A stretch of DNA of 64,000 nt, from NCBI GenBank assembly GCA_964534175.1, contig CAZHNS010000003.1, forward strand, positions 72,659 through 136,658, written 5' to 3'. Under the pieces are notes generated by a model. That model did no database searches and was not told the DNA's origin. It saw nothing but the letters and a program-made list of their open reading frames with translations. Shown one piece after another: positions 25,042-32,901 of the stretch. Numbering within the stretch: position 1 is the stretch's first letter; every line of letters starts with the position of its first letter. The translations under genes were made by a program, and so were the position numbers. Origin of the DNA: JAFGHJ01 sp964534175. Its GTDB lineage: Bacteria > Hydrothermota > UBA3072.

Positions 25042-26091
25042 CTACAACCAAAAAGAAAGCTTGACGAGAGGGCCCGAAAAGTCGACTCCCGCGTAATTAT
25101 TATAGTTGAACCCCAGACCAATATTAAATCTATAAAATTCGCGATTTAAGGAAGCCGAAAAATTATTGAAGTTTAGCGAACCATAAGACGAATTTAATGT
25201 ATATAAATCCAAGTTGTAATTATCGGGGAAGAAAATCTGTAAATTAGCTCCATAAGATAATCGGGCTTCCTCGAGGGGTTCGATATAAAGAGCTCCCACA
25301 AAAGGCGTTAAAATAAAATGATTAGTTGCAAAATAGAAACCGCCATTTATTGAATAAAGAGTAAGAGATTCCTCGCTTGAAAAAACACTCTGATAAAAAC
25401 AATTAAAATGCAAGCTATAAAGATTTGCGGAAATTTTTGCCGTAGCTCCATAAGTATCCCGAATATCTTTTCCCAGATAAGCAGCTTCGACTGAAGAATA
25501 AAGAAATGCGATCCTTCTCGGCTGTTTATGCTCGTATATAGGCCTCCTAAGAATCAAGTCTGAATTATCTACATAAGTGTAATCATCATATATCACATCA
25601 TAAGAAGGATTATCGTAAATCCAATAAATATCTGAATAATAATCATCTCTATATATCTTATGGTGCTTTCTGTTGTAATCATTAACATAGTCGTGTTTAT
25701 CCTTATCCTTTTCTTTTGCTTTCACTTTTTCTTTCTCTTTCTTCTTTTCTTCGGCTTTCGCTTCTATTTTTTTCTTCTCCTCTGTAATCTTATCTTTAAC
25801 TTCCTTGATACGGCTCGTTTCTTGAACGCGTTCTTCCTTCTCATTTTTCTTTTCCTTCTCTTTTCCCTTTTCTTTCACTTTCTCTTTGCTTTTAAATTCT
25901 ATTTTTTCTTCCGTTTTTACTTTCTCCTGTTCTTTTTCATTGTTTTTCTCTTCTACTTTTTCCTTTTCCTTTGAAATCTTCTCTTTAATTTCTTGAATAA
26001 AGCTCCTTCCTCCGTTGGATTTTCCCTCTGCAAACAATGGAATGAAAAGTAATAATGAAACTAGAAATATTTTATTGTTTAAATTTTTCAT
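25042..26091 (-). CDS. Exported protein with Lys/Glu coiled-coil stretch and C-terminal outer-membrane-barrel-like domain
   Basis: A 349-residue protein not matched to a named family. A signal peptide (KIFLVSLLLFIPLFAEG) is followed by about 105 residues of nearly pure Lys/Glu (repeats of KEKEK and EEKKK), which would form a charged coiled coil or extended spacer. A short Tyr/Asp-rich segment comes next. The last 160 residues alternate in beta-strand fashion and end in an aromatic residue pattern (VKLSFWL), as in outer-membrane barrels. A barrel with a periplasmic, possibly wall-binding, spacer is a reasonable inference. It is monocistronic. The homopurine tract makes the gene prone to length change. 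Confidence 0.7.
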   Translation of the reverse strand: MKNLNNKIFLVSLLLFIPLFAEGKSNGGRSFIQEIKEKISKEKEKVEEKNNEKEQEKVKTEEKIEFKSKEKVKEKGKEKEKKNEKEERVQETSRIKEVKDKITEEKKKIEAKAEEKKKEKEKVKAKEKDKDKHDYVNDYNRKHHKIYRDDYYSDIYWIYDNPSYDVIYDDYTYVDNSDLILRRPIYEHKQPRRIAFLYSSVEAAYLGKDIRDTYGATAKISANLYSLHFNCFYQSVFSSEESLTLYSINGGFYFATNHFILTPFVGALYIEPLEEARLSYGANLQIFFPDNYNLDLYTLNSSYGSLNFNNFSASLNREFYRFNIGLGFNYNNYAGVDFSGPLVKLSFWL

Positions 26092-26212
26092 TTTATCCTC
26101 CTTTACAAATGAGACCTTGCGAAACCGCTCCCGGTTTCATTTGAAAACTAGAGATTGCACAGATTAACACAATATTCTTACCGCACAGACTTGCAGTACG
26201 CATTTGTAGGGA

Positions 26213-26240
26213 TTGACAGATTATATTTGGGGAATATGAT
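26213..26240 (+). promoter_or_regulatory. Sigma-70-type promoter
   Basis: TTGACA (26213-26218), a 16-nt spacer and TATGAT (26235-26240): a near-consensus promoter. It lies 61 nt upstream of the truncated mntP-like frame and 160 nt upstream of the radical SAM gene, which it now probably serves. Confidence 0.65.
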
Positions 26241-26300
26241 AAAATTATGGAGATAGGACGAATGTTTTTAAGCTTTAAAATTAAAAACGGCTAATTTAAA

Positions 26301-26387
26301 ATGAGTTTTATAACCATTTTTGGAATCGGTTTAGGGCTATCGACGGATACTCTCGCCGTATCGGTGATAATTGACTCATTAAGGTAA
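26301..26387 (+). pseudogene. Remnant of a manganese efflux pump gene (mntP-like N-terminus)
   Basis: A 28-codon frame starting at ATG 26301 reads MSFITIFGIGLGLSTDTLAV followed by SVIIDSLR and a stop. This matches the first membrane helix of MntP family Mn2+ exporters, where the pattern is GLSMDAFAVS with a conserved aspartate. The rest of the roughly 190-residue protein is missing; the radical SAM gene starts 13 nt later. I read it as a deletion remnant; identification rests on one helix, so it is tentative. A good promoter still precedes it. Confidence 0.5.
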
Positions 26388-26399
26388 TGGAAATCAGTT

Positions 26400-27191
26400 A
26401 TGAAAATTATCGAGCGAGAGGCGAAATCGATATACACCAGAACAAAACTTCCCGGCATAGAATATACAATTAACCAGTACGTAGGATGCGGATATAGATG
26501 TGTTTACTGTTATGCCCGTTACATGAGCAGATGGAAAAAGTACGGACAGTGGGGAACTTGGATTGAAGTAAAGGTAAACGCCCCGGAACTTGCCAGAGAA
26601 AAAGTTGAAGGAGAGGTGTCGATGAGTTCGGTTTCCGACCCCTATCAACCTATTGAGAAGAAATTTATGTTAACCAGAAAGGTTCTTGATAATATGAACA
26701 AAGATACTGAAATATCTATTCTTACCAAGTCCGAACTGGTTTTAAGGGATATTGATATACTCAAAAAATTTAAAAACTTAAACGTTGGCTTAACTATAAA
26801 TTGTTTTCCGGAAACAACGAGGAAGATTCTCGAGCCGCATGCGCCGTCCAATGAGAGACGAATTGAAGCGCTTAAAAAATTAAATGAGGAAGGAATAAAA
26901 ACCTTCTGTTTTATAAGTCCTATTATTCCTGAACTTACAGAAGTTAGAAAAACACTGCGTGAAACTAAAAAAATAGTAGACTATTATATAATTGAAGTTT
27001 TGAATACTCATCTTGGAGGAGAAAATTTGAAAAAGATTTTAGAAGATAAATTTCCGGAAAGTTACGAGTATTTGAGAGACAGAAAAAAGATGGAAAAGTT
27101 TGTCGAATCGCTTAAAAATTATTTAGAAGAACAAAAAGTTCCTCTCACAGCATTTGTCAGCCACTGGGAAGAAAATTACTATAAGCAGTAA
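26400..27191 (+). CDS. Radical SAM protein, spore-photoproduct-lyase-like (Rv2578c-type)
   Basis: A 263-residue protein with the radical SAM cluster motif GCGYRCVYCYAR (Cys30, Cys34, Cys37) that binds [4Fe-4S] and S-adenosylmethionine. It fits the SplB-like/Rv2578c subfamily by NQYVGCGYRCVYCYARYM, the VSMSSVSDPYQPIEKK segment and the ILTKSELVLRDIDIL strand. The substrate of this subfamily is not known. It stands alone behind a promoter shared with an mntP remnant. No maturation partner or peptide precursor is adjacent. Confidence 0.9.
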   Translation: MKIIEREAKSIYTRTKLPGIEYTINQYVGCGYRCVYCYARYMSRWKKYGQWGTWIEVKVNAPELAREKVEGEVSMSSVSDPYQPIEKKFMLTRKVLDNMNKDTEISILTKSELVLRDIDILKKFKNLNVGLTINCFPETTRKILEPHAPSNERRIEALKKLNEEGIKTFCFISPIIPELTEVRKTLRETKKIVDYYIIEVLNTHLGGENLKKILEDKFPESYEYLRDRKKMEKFVESLKNYLEEQKVPLTAFVSHWEENYYKQ

Positions 27192-27222
27192 ATATTATAA
27201 CTAAAAAGAAACAATTATTCCC

Positions 27223-27250
27223 TTGCAAAGTCTTATTACTTTTTTATATT
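27223..27250 (+). promoter_or_regulatory. Possible promoter for the WD40-like gene
   Basis: TTGCAA (27223-27228), 16 nt, TATATT (27245-27250), 43 nt upstream of ATG 27293. Confidence 0.45.
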
Positions 27251-27292
27251 TAGCTGTAAGCCTTAAACTTAAAAAAGGAGGAGGTGAAGTAT

Positions 27293-28432
27293 ATGTTTTT
27301 TAAAGTATTTAACAAATCTACGAGAATCTTATTTTTGGTATTTTTTGTTATTTCTTTACTCCCGTATGAAATTAAAGCGAATGATTGTAGTAAAGGTTTC
27401 GAGGAATACGCTGCCCTCACAGGGCATAAGCAGGGAGTTATTGAAGCTGTATTCAGTCCGGATGGAAAATACATATCTTTAAGCAACAAAGATTTTCATG
27501 TTAATATCTGGGATGTTTCAACAGGTAAGTCTCTCGCAATGATAAATGGTTTTAACGAATGGCCCGCACAGGTTGCTTATAGCCCTGATAACAAACTCTT
27601 ATTAACCTCGGATTATGAAAAAATAAAAATATGGGAAGTGCCTTCCGGTAAGTCTTATAAAATAATTGAGAAAGTAGAAGAACCGTTTGCTTTAAGTCCC
27701 GATGGGCAGTCTCTTGTGGGCAAGTTTAAACCCTCTGACGGGGCTTATCAGTTAAAACTTTATTCTTTTCCCTCGGGTGAGTTGAAAAAGAGTATTGATA
27801 ATGCTCATGAAAAGATAATTAGATGTGTAAGATGGAGTCCCGATGGTTCCCTGTTTGCTTCTTCTGGCGATGATGGTACTCTTAAATTGTGGAATGGTAA
27901 AACCGGTGAATTGATAAAGGCAATATCTGCGGGTAAAAAAGTAGGGTTGTTTGAATTTTGTCCGAAAGGAATTTTTATCGCCGCGATTGTAGGTGAAGAT
28001 CCTGGTAGTTTTTTTAAACCTGCGGAGGTTGCCATCTGGGAAGTCTCCAGCGGTAACCTAATTAAAACTTTGGAAGGTTTTAATAAAGGGCTTGAGGATT
28101 TGTCTTTCAGTTCTGACGGAAATTATCTTATCACAGGTGAACGCGGTCCAAAGGCTTCGCTATGGAAAATTTCCTCATGGGAACTTGCAAAAGCATTTGA
28201 TGGACATAAATACTGGGTATCTCATGTATCTTTTAGCCCTGATGGTAAATGTTTATTGACCGGGACAGCTGACGAATTCATATTATGGGATGTTGCTACT
28301 GGAACGAAAGTCGAATCCTCTGTCGCTGCCAAACAGGGTTTGACTTCGGTCGTTTTTAGCCCCGATGGCAAAGTTATAGCTACGACAAGTACGGATAATA
28401 CCGTTAAACTCTGGAAGATTAAAGAAGAATAA
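27293..28432 (+). CDS. Secreted WD40-repeat beta-propeller protein
   Basis: A 379-residue exported protein. The start is ATG 27293 behind AAGGAGGAGG (8-nt gap); GTG 27284 is less likely. A hydrophobic signal (TRILFLVFFVISLLPYEIKA) is followed by WD40 blades, each with an FSPDGKY-like turn and an IWDVSTGK-like strand. Seven to eight repeats are visible, from GHKQGVIEAVFSPDGK to FSPDGKVIATTSTDNTVKLW. WD40 propellers are binding scaffolds and no catalytic motif is seen. It lies in a run of separate secreted-protein genes, each with its own ribosome site and probably its own promoter. Confidence 0.9.
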   Translation: MFFKVFNKSTRILFLVFFVISLLPYEIKANDCSKGFEEYAALTGHKQGVIEAVFSPDGKYISLSNKDFHVNIWDVSTGKSLAMINGFNEWPAQVAYSPDNKLLLTSDYEKIKIWEVPSGKSYKIIEKVEEPFALSPDGQSLVGKFKPSDGAYQLKLYSFPSGELKKSIDNAHEKIIRCVRWSPDGSLFASSGDDGTLKLWNGKTGELIKAISAGKKVGLFEFCPKGIFIAAIVGEDPGSFFKPAEVAIWEVSSGNLIKTLEGFNKGLEDLSFSSDGNYLITGERGPKASLWKISSWELAKAFDGHKYWVSHVSFSPDGKCLLTGTADEFILWDVATGTKVESSVAAKQGLTSVVFSPDGKVIATTSTDNTVKLWKIKEE

Positions 28433-28538
28433 ATAAAAAAAAGTAAATGAATTAAGAACAGTTTAAAATTGCAGGGTCTAACCTGTTGGTGCAAAAAGAT
28501 AAACTGCTAAATCAAAAATCTTTAAGGAGTTGATTTTT

Positions 28539-29768
28539 ATGTTAACAAGGAAATGTATTTTTTTATTTGTTCTTAGTATATCTATGCTTGTATTTCAATC
28601 ATGTAAATTGTTTTCTGGTCCGGATTATGATATTTTAGCCAGAAGTACATCTTTTGAGGATGTTCAAGCGGCGGTTGATTCGGCTGAAAGCGGGGATGTT
28701 GTGAGAATTCCGGAGGGCAGCAGCACCTGGACTTCTAGACTGGAAATACCTGACGATAAAAGGATAACTTTATATGGCAGTGGACAGGGTACAACCGTTA
28801 TTTCATCCGACACATTAGCGCCCAGCAGTTTAATCAATATGGGCAGTTCCGGCTCACGTGTTACCAATATGGGATTTATGCTTGCTAACGATAACGGAAA
28901 TGGTATTACGGTTAGAGGAGAAGGTTGGAGGGTAGATCACTGCAGGTTTGACAATATGATTGAACACATTATTGAAGGCGTCAGCGCACGTGGATATCGC
29001 TCTGAAGGAGGATGTCCGGTCGGAGTGGTCGATCATTGTGAATTTAATAATACCAGGGCATTGGTTGTAGGTGATGCAAGCCTTATGGCCAATAGTATAT
29101 GGGCTGAGCCTCTCGGACTCGGAACTAATAACGCCGTCTTTATTGAAGATTGTGTATTCGATTATACTCAATTTAGCAACGCGATTGATGCTAATTACGG
29201 CGGAAGATATGTGTTTCGTTATAATATTATAAATGATGCCTATATTGAAGCTCATTCTCTTCAAGGAACACACAGAGCTACCAGAAGCTGGGAGATTTAC
29301 GGAAATACAATTAACCAGGTGGAAAGAGCTATGTGGGCACCTTTTTTCTTACGTGGGGGGACCGGCGTTGTTTTTAACAACACTATAACCGGAGACTGGT
29401 CCTCGGGACCGGCAATAGTTGTCGATAACCGAAGAACTTTTGAGGCTTTAGGTGAAGGTGGGTTGTGTGATGGTACCTCACCCTGGGATGGCAATGAAGA
29501 TTCGACAGGATATCCTGCCCGTGACCAGATTGGACGGTCTACAGACGAGTGGCTATGGACAGATGAAAACCCCTACCCGCCACAGGAACATGATCCTTTT
29601 TACCAGTGGAATAATACACATGAAGGAAACAATATTAATGTCTATGTGCATAATGATTGCGGTGTTCATATAAAGGAAAACAGAGATTATTATAACAATG
29701 TAGAAAAACCAGATTATACCCCTTACACTTACCCTCATCCGTTAATAGAGGAATGGGGCGGTAATTAG
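28539..29768 (+). CDS. Right-handed beta-helix lipoprotein (pectate-lyase-like fold)
   Basis: A 409-residue protein starting at ATG 28539, with AAGGAGT 9 nt upstream. The N-terminus is a lipoprotein signal (CIFLFVLSISMLVFQSC, lipobox FQSC). The body shows the parallel beta-helix pattern: FEDVQAAVDSAESGDVVRIP, the opening of many right-handed beta-helix proteins, then ladders such as VTNMGFMLANDNGNGITVRG, VDHCEFNNTRALVVGD and VFRYNIINDAY. Such folds are found in polysaccharide lyases and in carbohydrate-binding surface proteins. No lyase-specific catalytic Lys/Arg set is identifiable, so substrate and activity remain open. It is anchored to a membrane by its lipid, probably the outer one. Confidence 0.85.
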   Translation: MLTRKCIFLFVLSISMLVFQSCKLFSGPDYDILARSTSFEDVQAAVDSAESGDVVRIPEGSSTWTSRLEIPDDKRITLYGSGQGTTVISSDTLAPSSLINMGSSGSRVTNMGFMLANDNGNGITVRGEGWRVDHCRFDNMIEHIIEGVSARGYRSEGGCPVGVVDHCEFNNTRALVVGDASLMANSIWAEPLGLGTNNAVFIEDCVFDYTQFSNAIDANYGGRYVFRYNIINDAYIEAHSLQGTHRATRSWEIYGNTINQVERAMWAPFFLRGGTGVVFNNTITGDWSSGPAIVVDNRRTFEALGEGGLCDGTSPWDGNEDSTGYPARDQIGRSTDEWLWTDENPYPPQEHDPFYQWNNTHEGNNINVYVHNDCGVHIKENRDYYNNVEKPDYTPYTYPHPLIEEWGGN

Positions 29769-29821
29769 CGGTGATCTTGTGTTAATCTTTGTAGTCTCGA
29801 GGTTTTAGTTTAAGGTTGGGC

Positions 29822-29849
29822 TTGACAATGAGTTTTTAAAGGGTATATT
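29822..29849 (+). promoter_or_regulatory. Sigma-70-type promoter for the FmdB-like gene
   Basis: TTGACA (29822-29827), 16 nt, TATATT (29844-29849), 20 nt before the start codon at 29870. Confidence 0.6.
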
Positions 29850-29869
29850 TTTATGAAATTGGAGGCTAA

Positions 29870-30112
29870 ATGCCCACTTATGAGTATGAATGTCTAAAAT
29901 GTAAATATAAATTTGAAAAATTTCAAAATATGACAGAAGAGCCCTTAAAGGTCTGTCCACAATGTGGTGGTAAATTGCATAGATTGATTGGTACAGGCGC
30001 GGGTATCATTTTTAAAGGTGAGGGTTTTTATCATACGGATTATAAAAAACAGGGCAGCAGTGATGCGGTTAAGAAGGGTAAAAGAGAAAGTAAAAGTGAG
30101 AGTAAAGACTAA
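29870..30112 (+). CDS. FmdB family zinc-ribbon protein
   Basis: An 80-residue protein with GGAGG just upstream of ATG 29870. The N-terminus is the FmdB zinc ribbon: MPTYEYECLKCKYKFEKFQ and VCPQCGGKLHRLIG provide two CxxC pairs, followed by FKGEGFYHTDYK, the usual C-terminal part. A Lys/Ser tail closes it. FmdB-type proteins are putative regulators or zinc-binding accessory proteins of unknown mechanism. The alpha/beta hydrolase gene starts 27 nt later and may be co-transcribed. Confidence 0.93.
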   Translation: MPTYEYECLKCKYKFEKFQNMTEEPLKVCPQCGGKLHRLIGTGAGIIFKGEGFYHTDYKKQGSSDAVKKGKRESKSESKD

Positions 30113-30139
30113 AAGTAAGCAATCCCTAATACTTTTTTA

Positions 30140-30934
30140 ATGCTGTTTTTTCTTTTTTCTTTTTTTCTTCTTTTATTATATTTAGCGTTTAAGTGTTATG
30201 AACATTTTAAGGTCTATCGTCCGAGAGACAATTTAGTTGCTTTTCCTGACAGCTACAATATAGAATTTGAAGACGTAAATTTTTCATCTCGCGATAAAGT
30301 TTTGCTCAACGGCTGGTTCATTAAAGGAACTTCCGGGAGAGTTATTCTTTTCTTTCACGGCAATTTTGGTAACATTTCGCAAAGATTGGATATTATCAAT
30401 GAGTTGTATTCTCTTGGATATAATGTTTTTATCTTTGATTATAGAGGTTTTGGCAGGAGCAATGGTGTCCCTTCTGAGAAAGGTTTATACAATGATGCCT
30501 TAGGAGCTTATGATTACCTTAAGGAAAGAGGATATAAAAATGAAGATATTATTCTTTTTGGTAGATCTCTGGGCGGTGTTGTTGCAATATTCCTCGCAAG
30601 TGCGGTTAAGGATTTTAGAGGTTTAATAGTCGACAGTTCTTTCTCTTCTGCACAAGATTTAAGTTATGATTTCTTCGGTTTTAAATTTCCGAGGTTTATA
30701 ATATCAAACAGGCTTGAGTCCATAAAAAGAATAAAAGATATAAAAATTCCGAAATTAATTGTACACAGTGAAGATGATAATTTAATACCTTTTCATCATG
30801 GAAAGAGGTTATTTGAGATAGCAAGCGAACCTAAGAAATTTCTAAAGATTAAAGGTTTTCATAATTCTTGTATCCAGGATTCTAAAGATATATACATGGC
30901 TGGAATTAAGAATTTTTTGGAGAGTTTAGAATGA
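30140..30934 (+). CDS. Membrane-anchored alpha/beta hydrolase (BEM46/ABHD13-like)
   Basis: A 264-residue hydrolase with one N-terminal membrane helix (FFLFSFFLLLLYLAFKC). The fold markers are LFFHGNFGNIS (oxyanion strand), FDYRGFGRSNG, the nucleophile elbow FGRSLGGVV (Ser), the acid loop HSEDDNLIP and the final histidine in GFHNSC. Family members are esterases or lysophospholipases facing the periplasm. A duplicate of its last 17 codons persists at 32526-32579, beyond the next gene. It follows FmdB closely, so the two may share a transcript. Substrate unknown. Confidence 0.92.
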   Translation: MLFFLFSFFLLLLYLAFKCYEHFKVYRPRDNLVAFPDSYNIEFEDVNFSSRDKVLLNGWFIKGTSGRVILFFHGNFGNISQRLDIINELYSLGYNVFIFDYRGFGRSNGVPSEKGLYNDALGAYDYLKERGYKNEDIILFGRSLGGVVAIFLASAVKDFRGLIVDSSFSSAQDLSYDFFGFKFPRFIISNRLESIKRIKDIKIPKLIVHSEDDNLIPFHHGKRLFEIASEPKKFLKIKGFHNSCIQDSKDIYMAGIKNFLESLE

Positions 30935-31109
30935 TGTTTAACCACGAAATACAGTAAACCCCATTCGCTCTTTTTAATTTGCGTTAAAAAAAACACACGA
31001 GAAAACATAATTGATGATTTTAACTCCGTACTCATCATAATTCAGGCATTTATCTTTGCTTTTTTCAAAAACTTATTGAATCTGTTATATCCTTCTTTAT
31101 GCCTGAGGG

Positions 31110-31138
31110 TTGACATAAATTAAATCCTTAAGTATTTT
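31110..31138 (+). promoter_or_regulatory. Sigma-70-type promoter for the beta-propeller lipoprotein
   Basis: TTGACA (31110-31115), 17-nt spacer, TATTTT (31133-31138), 71 nt before ATG 31210. The stretch 30935-31209 otherwise shows only AT-rich DNA and a short ACCACGAAATACAG-type repeat. Confidence 0.55.
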
Positions 31139-31209
31139 TAATAATAAAAAGTTAATGCCATTAGATGTTTTTGGTAAAGACAAAACTATCACAAAAAAGG
31201 AGGTTTTGT

Positions 31210-32520
31210 ATGATTGCTAAATATAAGTTCATGGTACTCTGTTCGGCAATTCTTGTAACTGTGTTGCTTTTTACTTCCTGCGGCGGTGACATTAGTGGAC
31301 TTGATCTTATTGAACCAACTGGCGGAGAGGAAGTTTCGTTGCCTGTGTCACTATTCTGGACAAAAGTTGAAGATGCCTCTGGTTATGCAGTAGAAGTTGA
31401 TACCGCTACTAATTTTGAATTCCCTGTGGTTTCCGTTGAGGTTTCTGATACCACTTATACTCTGACGGACCTAAATACGCTTAAATATTACTGGCAGGTC
31501 TTTGCGCTTGATGGAAATGGCAGGATGAATGATTTCTCGGCTCTGGACTCCTTTGTGGTCTCAGGCGCTGCGTATCCAAGGAATCTATTAACAAGTATTC
31601 AGGTTTTAGAAGATCCTCAGTCGCTTGACATTACTCCGAATGGTGCAGAGATCTGGGTCAACCACTGGGGGCAGTACGATACCCTTGTTTATGTTATATC
31701 GACAGTGAGCAATCAGGTGACCCATACGATTCCGGTTACCAATGTCGGTGATAATGAGTTGAGAATTACCAGTGATGGTAATTTTGCCTACTACTGCGGT
31801 GTCTGGAATATGGATAGTGCCGGTATCCTCGAAATTTCTACGTCTGGTTATAACCAGACGAGGGTACTCGGATATCTTGAAGGTGAAGATCCGCCGGTTA
31901 AGGTTGGCCCGGAAGGCTACGGGGTGGCATTGACCCAAGTGAACGACATCATCTATGCAGCGCATATGGCGACGGCCGGGGACGGCTGTATCACGAAGTT
32001 CGATGTCTCGAGCGGGGCATTGATCGACAGCGTTCTTCTGCCCTGGATCATGGATGTCGACCTGAACCACGCCGAGACAAAACTCTATGCGGTCAACCAG
32101 AGCGATGACATCTTCTATGAACTCGATCCAACGACGATGACTGTCAACCGACAACTTTCGGTCGGTAACGGACCCGAGCTTATTCTGATCACTTCTGATG
32201 ATGAATATGCTTTTATTTCGCATCTTAATGATGATGTTTATGTTGTTGATCTCTCAAGTCTTACGAAAGTTACTCAATTTGATCCGGATATTGGGGAATT
32301 TGGTATGGCTTTTACCCCGGATGAGAAATATCTTTTCTTGTGCGATTACGGTTCTGATTATATCAGCGTTTACGATGTTGACGACCCAACGAATCCGGTT
32401 ATGATTGAGAAACTCGAGTTTACGGATGCTGGTTCGTTCACTGAACTTGTTTTTAATGCCGATGGTTCCCGAGCCTATGTAGTCGAGTCTCACGGCTATA
32501 TATATGTTTTAGAGAAGTAA
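31210..32520 (+). CDS. Lipoprotein with FN3-like domain and YVTN-type beta-propeller, mosaic in base composition
   Basis: A 436-residue lipoprotein. The start is ATG 31210 with AAAGGAGG upstream; the frame extends to 31165, but the earlier codons lack a ribosome site and would bury the signal peptide. The lipobox is FTSC (VTVLLFTSCGG). A fibronectin-like domain (about 30-115: VSLFWTKVEDASGYAVEVDT) is followed by a seven-blade YVTN/surface-antigen-type propeller (LDITPNGAEIWVNHWG...MAFTPDEKYLFLCDYGSDYISVYDV...). About 31895-32180 is sharply GC-richer with different synonymous codons (GAC, AAC, ATC, CTG), while both flanks match the genome. The segment stays in frame and encodes normal blades. 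It probably binds a surface ligand; no enzyme motif. Confidence 0.88.
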   Translation: MIAKYKFMVLCSAILVTVLLFTSCGGDISGLDLIEPTGGEEVSLPVSLFWTKVEDASGYAVEVDTATNFEFPVVSVEVSDTTYTLTDLNTLKYYWQVFALDGNGRMNDFSALDSFVVSGAAYPRNLLTSIQVLEDPQSLDITPNGAEIWVNHWGQYDTLVYVISTVSNQVTHTIPVTNVGDNELRITSDGNFAYYCGVWNMDSAGILEISTSGYNQTRVLGYLEGEDPPVKVGPEGYGVALTQVNDIIYAAHMATAGDGCITKFDVSSGALIDSVLLPWIMDVDLNHAETKLYAVNQSDDIFYELDPTTMTVNRQLSVGNGPELILITSDDEYAFISHLNDDVYVVDLSSLTKVTQFDPDIGEFGMAFTPDEKYLFLCDYGSDYISVYDVDDPTNPVMIEKLEFTDAGSFTELVFNADGSRAYVVESHGYIYVLEK

Positions 32521-32525
32521 TCTGC

Positions 32526-32579
32526 TCCGAAGATATTTATATAGCTGGAATTAAGGATTTTCTGGATAGCCTGGAATAG
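32526..32579 (+). pseudogene. Remnant: last 17 codons of a second alpha/beta hydrolase copy
   Basis: Six bases after the lipoprotein stop, an in-frame stretch reads SEDIYIAGIKDFLDSLE and a stop. The hydrolase at 30140-30934 ends SKDIYMAGIKNFLESLE; 13 of 17 residues agree and the DNA is also similar. It has no start and no ribosome site. It marks an old duplication, or replacement of a second hydrolase by the lipoprotein gene. Confidence 0.75.
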
Positions 32580-32645
32580 TGAGACGGAAAAGGATTGATA
32601 CGGATATTCAAAGAGAGAAAGGAGCATAAAGAGAAGTCAGAGCCG

Positions 32646-32793
32646 TCGAAAATTAAAAATCAAATATCAAAGTGCAAAATTACAAATCAAAGTTCAAAAA
32701 TGAAATAAAAACGAAAAACTTTAAAGGACATGATGTAATTTTGCATTTTTATTTGGCGTTTTACTTTTTAAATTTTAATATTTAAATTTCATA
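32646..32793. repeat. AT-rich long inverted repeat, copy 1
   Basis: The left arm (about 32646-32706) contains AAATATCAAAGTGCAAAATT and ACAAATCAAAGTTCAAAA; the right arm (about 32731-32793) contains TGTAATTTTGCATTTTTATT and ends TTTAAATTTCAT. The arms are largely complementary around a roughly 25-nt loop. Homologous copies lie at 42219-42370 and 47584-47762, each in a gap between genes. Confidence 0.8.
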
Positions 32794-32901
32794 AAAAATT
32801 TGGGAGTTCTTACAGCATATTTTGGTGTATTTGTTTGAAATTCAATGCTATGATACACATTACCCCCTTGCCCAAAGATATAAAAAGGATATACTGATTA
32901 T

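Noticed and set aside
25660..25974. Plus-strand 104-codon frame rich in Phe/Leu
   Set aside because: It is the complement of the Lys/Glu stretch of the exported barrel-like protein.
26400..27191. Radical SAM enzyme as modifier of the 47-residue peptide
   Set aside because: It is 25 kb away, of the SplB/Rv2578c type without a SPASM domain, and has no link to the peptide locus.
31165..31209. Upstream start for the beta-propeller lipoprotein
   Set aside because: The extra 15 residues lack a ribosome site and would displace the lipoprotein signal; AAAGGAGG supports 31210.
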